NCBI GenBank assembly: GCA_017506865.1
Contig: JAFCMP010000005.1
Span: 372,001 to 436,000, forward strand
DNA from: Tribonema minus
Lineage: Eukaryota > Sar > Xanthophyceae > Tribonematales > Tribonemataceae
Direction: 5' to 3'
Length of the DNA: 64,000 bases
Shown: positions 13,880-27,300 of the stretch, piece after piece
Position numbering within the stretch: the stretch's first letter is position 1
Layout of the letters: every line of letters begins with the position of its first letter
The notes under the pieces: generated by a model
What the model saw: only the letters and a program-made list of their open reading frames with translations
Told to the model about the DNA's origin: nothing
Databases searched by the model: none
Position numbers and translations under genes: made by a program

Positions 13880-13945
13880 ATTCAATAATCTGGACCTGTC
13901 CGAGTCTCATGGATCTTCAATAATCTGGACCTGTCCGAGTCTCAT
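13880..13945 (+). repeat. 31-bp direct repeat, two copies
   Basis: TTCAATAATCTGGACCTGTC and the following CGAGTCTCATG occur twice, starting near 13880 and 13915, separated by 4 bp. The copies look identical. Confidence 0.9.
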
Positions 13946-14169
13946 GCGCGCTGAGCACTGATTTCTGTAAACATTGCCCATCTTTACAGGTTGCTGCACT
14001 TCTCTGCGCTTCAATCAAGCTTTCTTCGGGTAATAAATGGGTGGCCAACCTGGCCAGCAATGCACAATGCGTTCAAACTGAGTGTCCTGTGGTTGCAGCT
14101 TGATTCAAGTGGTTGAGTATACGAGCTGCTTGCTCTGCTGCAGTCCCTCAGGTTGGCCACATGAGGGAT

Positions 14170-14550
14170 GTGCCGGTTGTTGCTGACCTGCACAAAAAAG
14201 AAGTCATATTCGCTCCAAGCTGCAGTAAATGCCGCAGTTCAATGTCTAAGCATTGTGTTATCTTGACCTTCTTTACCATTCAACTCTTGTAATCAATGCA
14301 ACATCAGCTTTGATGGCGAGGCAATGCAAACGTCCCGCGTTGCAGCTACTGGACCAGGTCCAGGAACTTCCTCAAAGGCTCTCCAAAAAAAGCCGTACTG
14401 CACCATGAGCGCGACATGAATCAGGGATGCTGCTGCTCAACGCTGAACCTAATGCACCCTTTGACCACTGTGCCATGAGAGAGAGCGCGTCTGAAGATGC
14501 ATACTGCATGGCTGAAACATTTGACTATGCTCGTATTGTGACTCACACAG
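14170..14550 (+). repeat. Dispersed repeat, copy 1 (partner 45200-45570)
   Basis: Shared blocks include GTTGTTGCTGACCTGCACA-like, AGCTTTGATGGCGAGGCAAT, GCAAACGTCCCGC, CAGGAACTTCCTC and GAGAGAGAGCG. The partner is in the same orientation at 45.2 kb with indels and substitutions throughout. No coding frame is kept. Confidence 0.75.
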
Positions 14551-15079
14551 GATAGTATCACAGTGCACATGTGCCGAGACGTGCTCGTTTGACCTTGTCT
14601 CTAGTTAGAGTGCTTAACCGCAAAAGTTGCGCAATTCTTTGACTTCCAAGCTTTCGAACATGTATACTGTAATTAATCCACAAGTATATACAATTTATAA
14701 ATATAATGACAATCTAAATGATAACATGACATTCAAGTTGTCGACTCCTGCCGCCAGCAGCACGATGTGCTGCTGTGCATGTCCGCTACCATTGTGCGTT
14801 AGCTTCAACACCGCCCGCCAGCCTCATGTGAACGCCGAACCCTTCTCTAAGTTACTGCGCACCATCCCAAACTCAGGCCATGTTGAAGTTCAACTTTGCA
14901 TGAGAAATTGCTAGGCAACTTTCTCCCCCTTCCCGAGAAGTTTCATTTGGATATTATACCGAAGGCCCCTGCCGGTTGTAGCGATGTGGGAGAGGCGGCA
15001 GGGTGTCGATCACACGTCTTGCGCTCACCACAGTCGCTCCACTAGCGCCTCCGACAGCTCACCGCAACAACTCCCAACC

Positions 15080-16406
15080 ATGGCCCTTCTCCAGAGCGCA
15101 TCCGTCCTTCTGCTCCTGCTTGTGGCCAGCGCCTTCGGAACACCAGCTCCCACACCTGCTCCTACCAGCTCTGGCGGCACATCAACCACCTGGACGTCAT
15201 CAGCCAGCTACCAAGATGGCTGGTGAGTGCTGCGCATCAGCGCCTTACACTGCAACTGATCCTTCAAGCTTTTGACTTTGCGTTCAAGGAGGTGCTGCAC
15301 TGCTGGTGGTACAGATGTGTTCTGGTGCATCTGCTAAAGGCTTGCAGCGAGAGCAAGTAACGAGACGGCTATCAACAAAGTAGTTGTGGCCGCACTCGTC
15401 GCGCTGTGCGGTCGCGGGTCCGGTATCTCGGCAGCCACCAGCGACAGCCAACTTTTCTCAAGTACGTAGCAGTGCTGAGGTTGCTATGTATGCACTTGAA
15501 TGTACTCCAATTGATGCAATACCAGGAGCACATGCTCCCAGAATGTACCTTGTGAGCATGTGATGCCATCTTCATTGACGGTGCGATGATAAGTAGTGAG
15601 CACAAGTCAATTGCACGCGGTGCAACCACTTAATCACCACGTACTCAGGCTAGCCAGCTGCCACGTGTCTGACATCAAATTTGTGCTGTGCACCGCGCCA
15701 CAGGGCATACAACGACGCGAGTGAGAGCCTCTCCTTCTCATGGACCGATGCCACCACCGTTTCCAAGGCCGACTGCACCGGCGTGTACAAGAGCGCCTCC
15801 GCATACGGCAACACCTACACCTCCAGCGACAGCAAGCACCCTTCCACAGACATCAGTGTATCTTACACCATGGAGACACTGCGCCAGTGCACCGATGCAG
15901 AGAAGAATGCCCCTAGCTCCAGCACCAGCAGCGGCTGGGGCGATGGCCCTTACAGCATGGCCGCAGAGGGTTGCTGCGCTGATAAGGTCAGCCTCAACGG
16001 TGAGAGGGACCTGCACGATGGGGAGCTGACGGTGGACAACTATGGTGCGGACCCATTCACCGGCACGCTGAGCCTCACCATCCCTCTCAAGGGCTCCACC
16101 CCCGATGATCAGAATGCCAGTGACAGCGCCACCATCGAAATCGCCGTCTCGTGCAGCTCCGTCATCAAGAGCACGGGCAGCAGCAGCGACGAGCGCTGCT
16201 TCGAGGGCAGCTGCGCCACCGTCACCGGCACCAGCAAGCACAACTTCTGCTCCACCGCAAACGACAAGGGGTCTGCAACTCTCACCGGCACATTCACCAT
16301 CGCTGCGCTGACCGAGGAAATCGATCTCTCTGCCGTTCCCAATGGCGTGGAGGTGTACGGTGACCTCGACCGCAGCGAGAGCGCGCGCAGCACGAACGTG
16401 CAGTAA
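15080..16406 (+). CDS. Small secreted protein, 281 residues, two exons
   Basis: Exons are 15080-15222 and 15704-16406. The junction is phase 2 (TG|G), using donor CTG|GTGAGT and acceptor GCCACAG. The protein starts with a clear signal peptide (MALLQSASVLLLLLVASAFG, cleavage near residue 19-20). A Pro/Thr/Ser linker follows (TPAPTPAPTSSGG), then a domain with acidic and Ser/Thr-rich beta-type sequence and about nine cysteines, including a CC pair (EGCCADK) and RCFEGSC, which suggests disulfides. It is probably extracellular or in the cell wall. No family was recognised and no enzyme motif is seen. A second copy of exon 2, inverted and broken, lies at 43.6-44.6 kb. Confidence 0.8.
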
Positions 16407-17640
16407 GCAGTGCTCAGTCTTGCGCGTTTTGGCACTTTTGAAGTTCTGAGATTTCTTCTGTGCTGCACAAGATGTTTGTTCCTATTAGTTGTGGCACAAG
16501 AGGGATTTGATCCTTCGCCCCAGGGTGCCTTTCGCTGCACTGGCAGGCGCTCTTGGTGCTGTAGGTTGGTGCTGTGAGTCTTTTAGCTCCCCCCGCAGCC
16601 ATCCAGCATGACCTGTTTACGGCACGCCGAGATGTTTGTAGGTGTCCAGTGTGGTACAACGTGATGCAGTGGCTTGAGCAAGTGAGCTCTCGAACTTGAG
16701 GTTGCTGTGGAGTGCTTTCCCAAAGCAGTCGTAGTATAGCTGCACTAGAGATGTCACAGAGTGCTACAACCACATGTTGAATGTTTCATTCCATCAGTGC
16801 CTCCATTCTGGAGGCAGGCGCCCTTCGGGTTTTAGTACATGGCAAAGAAAATTAAACTTGCACAGGTCGCCTTTGTTGAGTTTTTTGTGCTGCGCGCTGC
16901 TCTTTGCCCAAGCGTCTTCACATTGCATTGCAAACTGCGCTTAGCTTGGTACAAAACCATTTTCAGTGACCTTGAATTTGCAACCATGCACGCGCGTAGA
17001 AATTTGCAGCAGCAGTAGTTGGGCGTCCCCCGCAGGCGCATTCTTTAGCGCAAGTATGCAGCACGTTATTTTAAATCATGCCATACTGGCGCATTTGCAG
17101 TCTCCGCTGAGGTGTCAGTGCAACGGGGAGAACACCACATGATAGTCTGGACCACTAAATGCCGTTATTGCGCACGCGCGGCGGACTGTGCTGGTGCGCG
17201 CTTGCGTGCACAAGTGTTTGAGGGACCTGTACCAGGTTCGGGTGCGTTGTGTACCTATGTAAATGCCACGCGGTTCGCAGCGCACCATGCGATTACCAAT
17301 GGCGTTGCGATGGCAGTCAACGTTTCGAGGCTGTTGGGTGTTAAACACACCCCAACAGAGTGTGTGGGGAAACAACGGCGGATCTTGGTGCCGTAGCCAC
17401 AACCCGCAAGACAAATATTACACAGGCATGCTGATCCCGCCGATAAGTCTGAGGGTCAGATGCCGGTGCCAGTCCCTGTCCTCGCACCAAATACGTAAAG
17501 CCCCCTGTGTCCACAACAGCGTTCTCGTTCACTAGCCCCCCCTTGCCACACCCCTGACCGTGCTGCTGCCTTCCCGAGTCTTGGCACACACTCGCGCTTG
17601 ATTGACTGCACGGGACTGGTGTTCCAACGTGCCGCAATAG
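16407..17640. other. Spacer; no gene seen
   Basis: The first 300 bp (to about 16705) are the 3' flank that was duplicated with the gene into 43.6-43.9 kb. The remainder has only short, compositionally poor open frames and no supported exon. Confidence 0.5.
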
Positions 17641-18330
17641 TTATAACGGAGAGGCACGTGCTGAAGCGGACGCCGCGGAGCGTCTGCAGCGCTTTCACTG
17701 CGTTGCGGTCGCCGTGAGGTATACACAGTCTCAGCGCTAAAACCATTGCACATTGCGCCGGTCAGCTACGTGACACCGACTTCAGCAGCTGTTCACAAAT
17801 TTGTGTGTACTGCAGCAGACCCCGCCGGGCATACTGGAGCAAATGCCATGCACCATTTGCCGCGCCTACGCCGCAGTAGGGCTTCTGACAAGTGCGGCGG
17901 CAGCGACATCGCGCAGCGGCGTTGAACAGTCGATCAAACGCACAACGCCCGCCTGCGCCAGCACGTGTCGGTTGACATACAGGTGCGCCGCTGCTGTGGA
18001 GCGTCCGTTGCAGCCCCCGCTGTGCCATGCCAGCAACGCGACAGTACTCGGCCAGGCGCGGCCATGGGCCCGGGACAGTTGCGACAGCGCACATAGCAGC
18101 AGCGCTGCGCATGCGCAGTCGCGCCGATCACGCGCCCAACACCGGCGCCAGCGCGTGCCGCTTGACGTACAGGTGTTGCGCGGACAGGTGCAGCGCGTGG
18201 TGCACGCTGAAGCCGATGCCGCGGAGCATCCGCTGCACCCCCGCTGGAGCCGCACCCACTACGCGACAGTGCTCCGGGTCGTCGCGACAGAACACACGGC
18301 AGCAGCGGTGCGCATGCCCGGTCGCGCCGA
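17640..18330 (-). repeat. Three degenerate echoes of the last exon of the minus-strand gene
   Basis: Downstream of the stop at 18331, the 3' part of the last exon recurs. The best copy (about 18130-18250) still encodes LRGIGFSV, then a short insertion, then YVKRHALAPVLGA and a TGA. A poorer copy lies at about 17930-18010 (YVNRHVLAQAG), and a fragment at about 17655-17700 keeps the GCTGAAGCGGACGCCGCGGA block. Units are 180-290 bp apart. They would lie in the 3' UTR or beyond. Confidence 0.75.
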
Positions 18331-21300
18331 TCAAGCGCCCAGCACCGGCGCCAGTGCGTGCCGGTGGACGTACAGGTGCAGCGCGCGGCGCACGCTGAAG
18401 CCGATGCCGCGAAGCATCCGCCGCACGTCGGAGCGCGCTGCCGGCGCGGGGCCCGGCCGTGAGAGCCACGCCGCGGCGGCGAGGCAGTACGCGTGGCGCC
18501 GCCCGAAGGCGTGCGCGGCGACGGCGCACTTCGCGGCGACCATGCGGACGTGCTGCTCGGGAGAGGCCTGCAGCGCCACGGAGGGTGAGGGGGGGGGGGG
18601 CAGGGCACTTTCACTAGAAGTCTCCGCAACGTCCATGTTCGAGATGGTACGCAAGTGCGCAAGAATGCTGCACGCACGACGCGTTGCGGAACCGACATGA
18701 TTGCCATGTGAAGCACCCTGCTGTGCTGTTGTGCAGCTGCGCATGCTTGGGAGTCTGCATGCAGTGTAGGTGACGCCTTGTTCAGATTGAAAAGCGGCCC
18801 TGGACAGCAATGTGCTGGCTGTCTTCGGACGCTGCCTGCAGGGGAGCTGAGCGCTGAGGTACTGCAAACATGGTGTTCCCGCTGACATACCGGACTTTTC
18901 TACATTGTGTTTCACAGACAAGCTGGGGGCTGTTGAACAATTGCGCTGCAGGACAGTCGCGAGTTGAGTCTGCGCACGCCTTCACTTCACATCGCACTGA
19001 TATCTGAATCTTGACATTGATTCAAACGTCACGTTTCGCAGTCTTGACAGACACATCATTTGCACCCGAAAGGGCTGTGCTGGGCATACGTGAGCAGGTG
19101 TTGAAATTTCACGTCGTGTTTGTTGCGCATGCACTTCTGCGCACGCTGCACATGCAAAACGTACAGGCACAGCCAACGATGAGGTAGGGCAGCGGTACCT
19201 GCTGCTGCAGCGCGGCAAAATGTGAGGGGCTGTGTTGAGAAACTGAGACTGATTTTCTGTTCAAGCACTTTTGCGCACTATGTGCACGCAATCATTCAGG
19301 CACAGCACACAACAAATGAGGCAGCCGTACCTGCTGCTGCAGTGCTGCAAACTCCTCCCCCACAGCGCCAGAGGCATCCGCTGGTATGAGAAACGGCTCC
19401 GCTTCCTCTATTTGCCCAGCCTGTCAGTAACAGCGGTCGCAACAACGAGTCACATGTCAGATGTGCATTGGCAATGTCATCTAGAGTTATCATCGATGAT
19501 CTCTTGAAGTGCTTTTGTCATCAGAACGGTGGACGTGCACTCCGGTAGCGAGCTTGGCATGTGCATCAACAGTAGAGTTTTGCGCGCTAGGCAAACATTA
19601 ACAAGAGGTGCACAACTCCCATTGACCGCTGTCTACTGCAGAAGCGCATGGCTGCCTGCAAGTGTGCGCCCAGGAAGGCATGAAAAATAAGCCGTATCGG
19701 CTCAGCGCATGCGTCATTACAGTGAACGTAGACTCCGGTAGCAAGCTTGACATGTGCATCAACATTGGAAGTTAGCGCACCACGCAAAATTAACAAAAGG
19801 TGCATAACTCCCATTGACCGCCAGCTACTGCAAACGCGCATGGCTGCCTGCAAGTGTACGCCCAGGAAGGCATGAAAAATGAGCCGTATCGGCTCTGCGA
19901 AGTTTGCGCTCCACAACTGAAGCAGCGAAGATGATGCTGCATCACACCATGAACAGCCATGCAAGCAAATGCATGCAGCAGTGCATTTGCTACATTCGCA
20001 ATCATAATGTGCGGGCGACGCTTCTTTGGACAAAAGAGTGAGCAGCAGCTGGAACAGCGCAACGGAGAGATGGCAATAACACTTGCGAGCGGTCTGCTGA
20101 GCAATGTAACTTCCCAGGGTGGGCGTCATCACTTGCCGTTATCTTAGGGTTAGGGTTAGGTAAATTGCTTCTGCGGCAAAGTACAGCCGCACTGCCGGCC
20201 TACAACCATGCATCCTCAACATGAGCTGTACAGACCTTTCAAGAGACCACAGAATACTGCTGCATACTATCATATATATATCATACAGATTTTTCCAGGC
20301 CAGGAAACAGCTGTGACTCACTTACTCACTCACTCACCGCGGCGGCAGCGCTGTGCTCTGCAACTGAAGACTCTATTGAGTCTGTACAGCTCGTTGTCCT
20401 CGTGCCTGGAGACAGCCACGATTTACTCACTGACTCACCCACTCACTCACTCACCACCACGGCGGCGCCCAGCTCTGCGACTGCGTCTGGCTGAAGACTC
20501 TGTGGAGCCTGTACAAGTCTTTTTCCTCAGCTCAAAGAGCCATGACACACTCACTCACTCACTTGCTCACTCACTCACGGCAGCGTCCATGCCCAGGGCT
20601 ACGCTCTGTGACTGCGTCTGGCTGACGACACGACTGAGCCCGTACGGGTCTTCGCCGTCGTGCCTGGAGACAGCCATGACTCGCTTACTCACTCACTCAC
20701 CTGGAAACAGCCATGACTCTCTTGGTCAGTCACTGACCTGAAAACAGCCACAACTCACAAACTCATTCACTCACCGCGGCGGCGCCCATGCCCAGTGCTA
20801 TGCTCTGCGATTGCGTCCGGCTGAGGACTCTTCGAGCCCGTACAAATCTTTTTCCTCGTGCTCCAAAGAGCCATGACTCACTCACTCACTCGCTCACTCA
20901 CCGTGGCGGCGCCCATGCCCAGCGGCTCTGCGACTGCGTCTGACTGAAGACTCTGTTGAGCCCGTACGGGTCTTCGTCCTCAGACCTGAAAACAGCCCTG
21001 ACTCACTTACTCACTCACTCACCTGGAAACAGCCATGACTCACTTACTCATTCACTGCCCTGAAAGCAGCCTTAAATCACTTACTCATTTACTCACCGCG
21101 GCGGCGCCCATGCCCAGCTATGCTCTGCGACTGCGTCCGGCTGAGGACTCTTCGAGCCCGTACAAATCTTTTTCCTCGTGCTCCAAATCGCCATGACTCA
21201 CTAACTCACTCACTCACTCACTCACTCACTCACCGCGGCGGCGCCCATGCCCAGCGCAATGCTCTGCGACTGCGTCTGGCTGAAGACTCGGTTGAGCCCA

Positions 21301-24300
21301 TAGGGATCTTCGTCCTCTTCGTCGTAGTCAGCCTCCGAGTCGTCTGACGCCATGAGCAGGCCCCATGCGGCGTTGACTTTGTTCTGACCGTCCGCCGCTG
21401 AGTCGCTGTGGCGGCGCGGAGCGATGGGGCAGCACGTGTCTGAGCGCTGCCTGCAGTGTTCAAGTGCGCGCAGCCGGTGCCTTTCATTCCAGGACAACAT
21501 GCGATGTGTGATGGCTGACATTTGTTGGTGTTGGACGCCGACTGATTGCGAACAACATGCAATTTGTGATGGCCAAGATCTGACGTTGCTGGAGATGTTG
21601 TTGGTTTTTCATCGCAGCTGATTTCGCACAAGGCAGTGAGGCTGTTGCTGTCGTTGTCCTCATGGTACGTCTACCATAACTGTTTGCAGTATGGTAAGTC
21701 CTCGTTGCACTTGGCGGCGGTCTCATTGCAGCTCATATGAGGCCCGACCATGAGCTGTCAAGTCATGGCTGGGGAGGTGGAGGGGCAAGCTACAAATTCA
21801 CATTGCACTGCTGCTTGCATGTATCACCGGAATGCGATCACTCTTCAATGCCCAACTGAACAATCCACTACATTATTGATTTCTCCATGCACAGGACGAC
21901 CAATTTGCTGTCTCCCTAGCCTTGAACACGGGCAGACAGAACACATAAAGTACGTTCTCCACTACTTCAACGTCACATCCTTCAAAGCATACGTCCACAT
22001 ATTCAAGCTTGTGCATGCGGATTTGTCCATGCAGAGGGCGTGCGGGGGAGGGAGGGGGCTCATGGATGCGAACCCATGTGTCAAGCAGCACGCGGAATTC
22101 GCATTCGCCATCGCCCCAACAACTCCCACATCTCCCATGCGTAGCCAAAAGTCACCTGTCTGGCTCCGCTTCACGCGCCTTCGCTTTCTTCTTCGTCTTC
22201 TTGCTCGCTCTTGCGCTGCGCTGCGCGGCGGCCTTCGCCTTGCCCCCCTGCTTCTTGCCTCTGCCCTTGGTGGCAATGCCACCGTAAGACGCGTCACTGT
22301 CGCTACTGGCCGTGGCGTTGGGGCTCGGGCTTGGCTGCCGCCGCTTCTTCAAGTGGACGTTGCGGCTGTGCTCCGCCTTCGCACCCCTGCCGCCGCTGCG
22401 GCCGCCGCCGCCCTATTCACAAGGCAGTGAGAGAGGTGGCGCGTGAGCACTGAGCTGCAAGGCACGCGCGTCATGCAGCAATCTCAGGTTCAGCGACGCG
22501 CAGCCGCGCGCGCACGCGGGGTGCAGTTGACGCGCCACAATTGCTAAACCTCAAACAGGCGATCTCACCTCCGCTGGAAGGCAGGCGCGCTATGCAGCGT
22601 TATCAAAATCAGCGAAGCACAGCGCGCGCGCACGCGGGGTGCAGCTGACGCACCACAATTGTTGAACTTCACACAAGTCAATCTCACCTTTGCACGCTTC
22701 CCCGCCTTCTTGCGGGCCCTTTCGCCAACGGCCTCGGCGTCGCTGCTGCCTTCGTCATCCGAGCGCTGCCGCTTTCCGGTGAGCACTGCCGTCCCCTTCT
22801 TTGCCCCCCTCGCGTCGCCGCCGCCGCGACCCGCGTCGCTGCTGCCTTCGCTGCCGCTGCCAGCGTCGTCTGCCGCAGCGCTGCTCGGCGTCTTGCGTTT
22901 CGCAACTGCCTTTGCGTGCGCCTTGCGAGAGCCCCCCCCAATCTCACTCTCATCTCCACTGAAGCCGCTATCAGCAGCAGCAGCAGCAGCAACAGCGGTG
23001 CTGGCGCGCGCCGCAGCTTGCGCTCTGCGCTTCGCCGGCTTCCTGCCCGCAGCAGCGGACGCGTCGCCGCCGCTGTCGCTGGCGCTGCCACTGTTTGAGC
23101 TGCGCCTCCTCTCGCCCCCAGGGCTGCTGCTGCTGCCGCTGCGTCTGCGTCTGCGTTCATGCTGTACCTGTCCTTTCGCTCTCTTACTGCTGTCAGCAGC
23201 AGCGGGGGGCCCACTGTCTTCGCTGCCGCTGCCGCCGCTGCCGCTGCCGCCGCCGCCTCTGCTGCCGCCGTCGTCATGCTTGGTGCACCGCCCCGCACCA
23301 CGCCGCCTGGATGCGGGAGCATCACCGACATCGCTTGTCGTGTCGCCGTCGTCGCTTTCTCGCGGTGCCTTGGCACCGCCAAGCGCCTTCACGCCACCAG
23401 CGCCGGCCGCATTGCTGTCCGTTTCGGTCCCGGATCCATCGCCGCGTGCGTGCGCGCTGCGCTCCGCCCGCTGCCGCTTTTGCCGCCGCGCCGCGCCCTC
23501 CGCGCTGTCAGCGTCGCTGCCCGAGCTGCTGCGCCGCGCCTGCCGCTGCAGCTGCTCCTTCCGCCGGGCCGCGCGCTTGGCAGCGGGGGCGTCACTGTCA
23601 TCGCCGCCGCTGCCGCCGGAGCCGCTGTCCCCTCCACTGCCTCCATCACGCTGCCTCTGCTCGCCGAGCGCTGCGGCGCGGCGCCGCTTCCGGCTGAGCA
23701 CTGGTGCAGCGTCGGCGCCGCCCCTACTACGCCCCATGCCCCCCCTCAGCCGCAGCACATCAAAGCCTCTCCCACCGGCGATCTGAACGCTGCCGCCGCT
23801 GGCATCGGCGCTCAGGCGCTGAGCAGTGACATCGGTCCTGCTGCCGACTGGTGCCCCCGCCGCGGCAGCGCGTCTCGCGAGCGGCAGGCCGCCGCCGCTG
23901 CATGCCCCCGCGCTTGCGGCGGCGCGTGCTTGCCGCCGCTGCGCAGCATAGCTGTCAGCATCGCCCCCCTCATCTGCGCCGAGCGCGCCGCCGCGCAGGC
24001 GCAGCGGAGCGCTGCCCTTGATCCCAGCGCTGCCCTTGCTCTTCCGCGCCGTTTTCCGTCTCCGCCGTTTGTCGCCGCCGCTGCTGCTGTCTGACGCTGG
24101 CGCCCCACGCTCGCCGCCCCCCTGCACGCGCCGGCCCTTCTCGGTTCTGCGGTCACGGCCACCGCTGTCGCTGCTGCTGCCCCCTTCACTCTCGCTTCCA
24201 CTGTTGCTGCCGCCCCGCACCTGCCGCATGCTCGCTGCGATCGCGTCAGCTAGCGACCCAAGGCCGCCGCCGCCGCCGCCGCCCCCGCCGCGCCCAGCTT

Positions 24301-27300
24301 TCCCTCCCCGCAGCACGTTCCCCCTGCCAGCGGCGGCGCTGCCGCTGCCTCTACCCCCTCTCGCTCCTGATGGCTGTGAGGCAGTCCGGCCCTGCGCCCC
24401 CCGGCTCTCATTACCTGAGCTTGAGTCCGCATCGCTGCTGTCATCAGGCGCCGGCGCACCTTTCTTCTTTGACACACCAGCAGCAGCAGCAGCGCTGCCC
24501 TGCGGCCGCCCCTTCTCGTCAGCAGCGGCGCCGCCGCCGCCGTCGTCAGCGCTCGCCTTCTCCGCCCCCGACATGCCGAGCTCAGCATCCGGTGCGGGCT
24601 TGAACTCAGCGTTGAGCGACGCTGCGAGCTCTCTGAGAGGCGTCAAGTCGACTCCCAGATAAGGTTCCTCATCATCGCCGCTGCCGCCACCGCCGCCGCT
24701 TTTCATGCCGCCGACGCTGCCGCCATCATCGGCGCCGGTGGCGTCACTGTTGACGTCGGCGCTTGGGCTGCCAGAATCCTCGCTGTCGCTGCCTCTGCTG
24801 TTGCCGCCGCTGCCTCTGCTATCACCGCTGTCACTGTAAGCGCTGCCGGCCTTGCTGCTGCTGCTGCTGCTGTCGCTGCGAGTGCCGATAGGTTCGGACC
24901 ACTCGGGCTTGCTGCTGCCGCGGCTGCCAACATCTTCAGACCGCTTCACCTTGCTGCTGCTGCCGCTGCTGTGAGTGCCATCTGACCGCTCAGAATCGCT
25001 GCCGCTGCTGCTGCCGCTGCTGCTGCCGGCGCTAGAGGCTCCCGCTGTCGCGCTGCCTCCGCTGCCGCCAGCATCGCCTGCATCACTGTCACCGCCAGCA
25101 GCGCCGTCCGCGGCTTCTGCAACCTCTGAATCTACGTCAACTTCATCCGCGGGAACGTAGAACATCGTGCCGCCAGTCAGGTGAAGAGGGATGTCTCGAT
25201 CACCTACGTTGGTGCGCACGTTTCCGGCGTTGCCATCGTTTTCATCGCAGGGATGAGCGTAGCTCTCGTCGCAGAGCGCGTCGCGGTCCTCGTCTTCGCT
25301 GCTGCAGTCGAACTCGCCCAGAAAGAGGCCCGCCGCTGCGCCAGCGGCGTCGCCGTCGCCAGCAGCGAGGGCAGCAGCAGCAGCAGCACGCGCGGCAGCA
25401 GCAGTGCCAGCAGGCGCCGCCACAGCAGCAGCACCGCCATGGCCCCTGCCGCCTGCGCTGCCGCCGCCGCAACCGCCATCACCAGCACAAGTGCCTGCAC
25501 CGGCGGCGGCGCTGCATTCCGCCTCCGTCGAGCACTGCCCCCACAGCAGCGGGTCGCCCTCCGGGCAGAAGTAGACCTCCGCCCACCACTCCAGCACGCC
25601 GAAGTCGCGCAGCCACGGGTGGCACGTCTCGTCCAGCGGCACGGGCCCGAGCACGCCCATCAGCCCCGCCCTGCTGCGGCCGATGGCGGCAGCGTCGCGC
25701 ACGCGCAGCGGGCCCAGCGCCCATCGCAGCGCGTCCCACGCCGCCGCCGCCGCCGCCGTCGTCGCTGCGGGCGCCGCCGCGCCGCGCGCCTCCACCTGCC
25801 GCGCCGCCGCGCGCGCAAGCGCGCGCCGCTGCGGCAGCGCCGTCGCCGCTGCCGCGTGCGCCGCCGCCGCCGCAGCGGCCTCCGCTGATGCCGTCACTGC
25901 TTCTTCTTTGGCTGTCTCGCCGGCCCTCCGGGCTTTCCGCGCCGCTTTGGTGGCCGCTTTCGCGGCCTTCTTCGCAGCCTTGGCAGCACGCCTGGCCTTC
26001 TTTGCGGCGGCCTTCAACTTTTTTCTGCTCCGCCGCTGCGCCGACGTCGCAGTGCCGCTCGCTCGCGCCGCCGCTGCCGCTTTCACCGCCGCCTTCTTCG
26101 CCGCTGTCGCGTCCTTTGCCGCCTGCGCGTTCCTGTTCACCGCCGCTGCCGCCGCCGCCACCGCCGCAGTGGCCGCCTCCGCTTTCACCTGCGCATCATC
26201 CGCCGCCGCCGCGGACGCCTCCGCCGCTGCCGCCAGCGCCGCCGGCGCCGCAGCCATGGCGCGGTGCAGCCGCAGCAGCGGCGCAGCCGCCAGCGGGTCG
26301 GCATGCAGCCACACCGCCGCGGCGGCGGTGGCGGCGCCGATGCCCGCCCAGCCGCGGCAGCGCCGCTGCAGCTCGCCGCCGCCGCCGCCGTTCACGAGGT
26401 CGAGGTAGCGCAGCAGCAGCTCGGCGTCGCGCGGCGTCGCCCCCGGCGCGAGCGCCAGGAACGCCAGCAGCGCGCCGCCCTGCCGCTCCTCGCGCTGCGC
26501 GGCGAGGACAGCAGCAAGGTACGCGCCCGCGGCGCGCACCGCAGCATCCGGCGCCGCGCCGCCCGTCAGCGGCGCCGCGCGCAGCGCCGCCGTCAGCCTG
26601 CGCCGCGCCTCGAGCGCGTTGTCGTGCGGCGCGGCGCCGGCGCCCGCGGCGAGCGCCTCCAGCAGCAGCGCGCGCAGCGCAGGGCTCAGCGGGTCGCGCA
26701 GGTCGGGCAGGCGCGGCGGCGGCGGCGGCTGCGCGCCGCCGCCGCCGCCGCCGCCGCCGTCAGTGCCGCTCTCGTGCCCCGCGTCGCTGCCGCCGCCGCC
26801 GCCGCTGCCGCCGCGCCGCTGCAGCGCGCCGAGCAGCGCCAGCGTCACGTGCAGCAGCCCCGCGTACGCGGGCAGGCGCGGGTCGCGGTTGATCTCCGTC
26901 CAGCGCCCCTTGTGCGGCAGCATGACCTCGCTGGCGGTGGCGAGCGCGTCGGCGTACGCGCGCGTGTCGGCGAGCATCTCGATGATGCCGCGCATGATTG
27001 GGATGCCCTCCGCCTCTATGAGCGGCATGGGCGAGCGCAGCCTCATGCCGAGGGCCTGCGGAGGCAGCGGCGGCGGCGGCAGCGACGGCAGCGCGGAGAA
27101 GGGCTCAGCTGAGCGGCGGCGGCATGCGGCGGTAGCGGCTGCGGCGCGCACAATGCGCACCGATTGACTGGCAGCAGGGCGCATGCACGCATCGCCAAGG
27201 CTGGCCCCTGGCGAGCATTGAGGGAACCTGTTTGTGTGTGTGCATTTGCGTACTTGGTTCACCGTGCGTGAGGCGGTGCAGAGCGCTGGCTGAGGTGTTC

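Larger units (their letters stand above)
13500..15079. other. Intergenic stretch
   Basis: No gene is supported here. It contains an exact 31-bp direct duplication (13880-13945), one copy of a dispersed repeat shared with 45.2-45.57 kb (14170-14550) and an AT-rich patch near 14640-14720. The final 150 bp would be the promoter and 5' UTR of the secreted-protein gene; no TATA box was called. Confidence 0.5.

Noticed and set aside
22659..26892. Several long plus-strand open frames opposite the large exon
   Set aside because: They are composition shadows of the 4.37-kb minus-strand exon, which is supported by phase at both ends.
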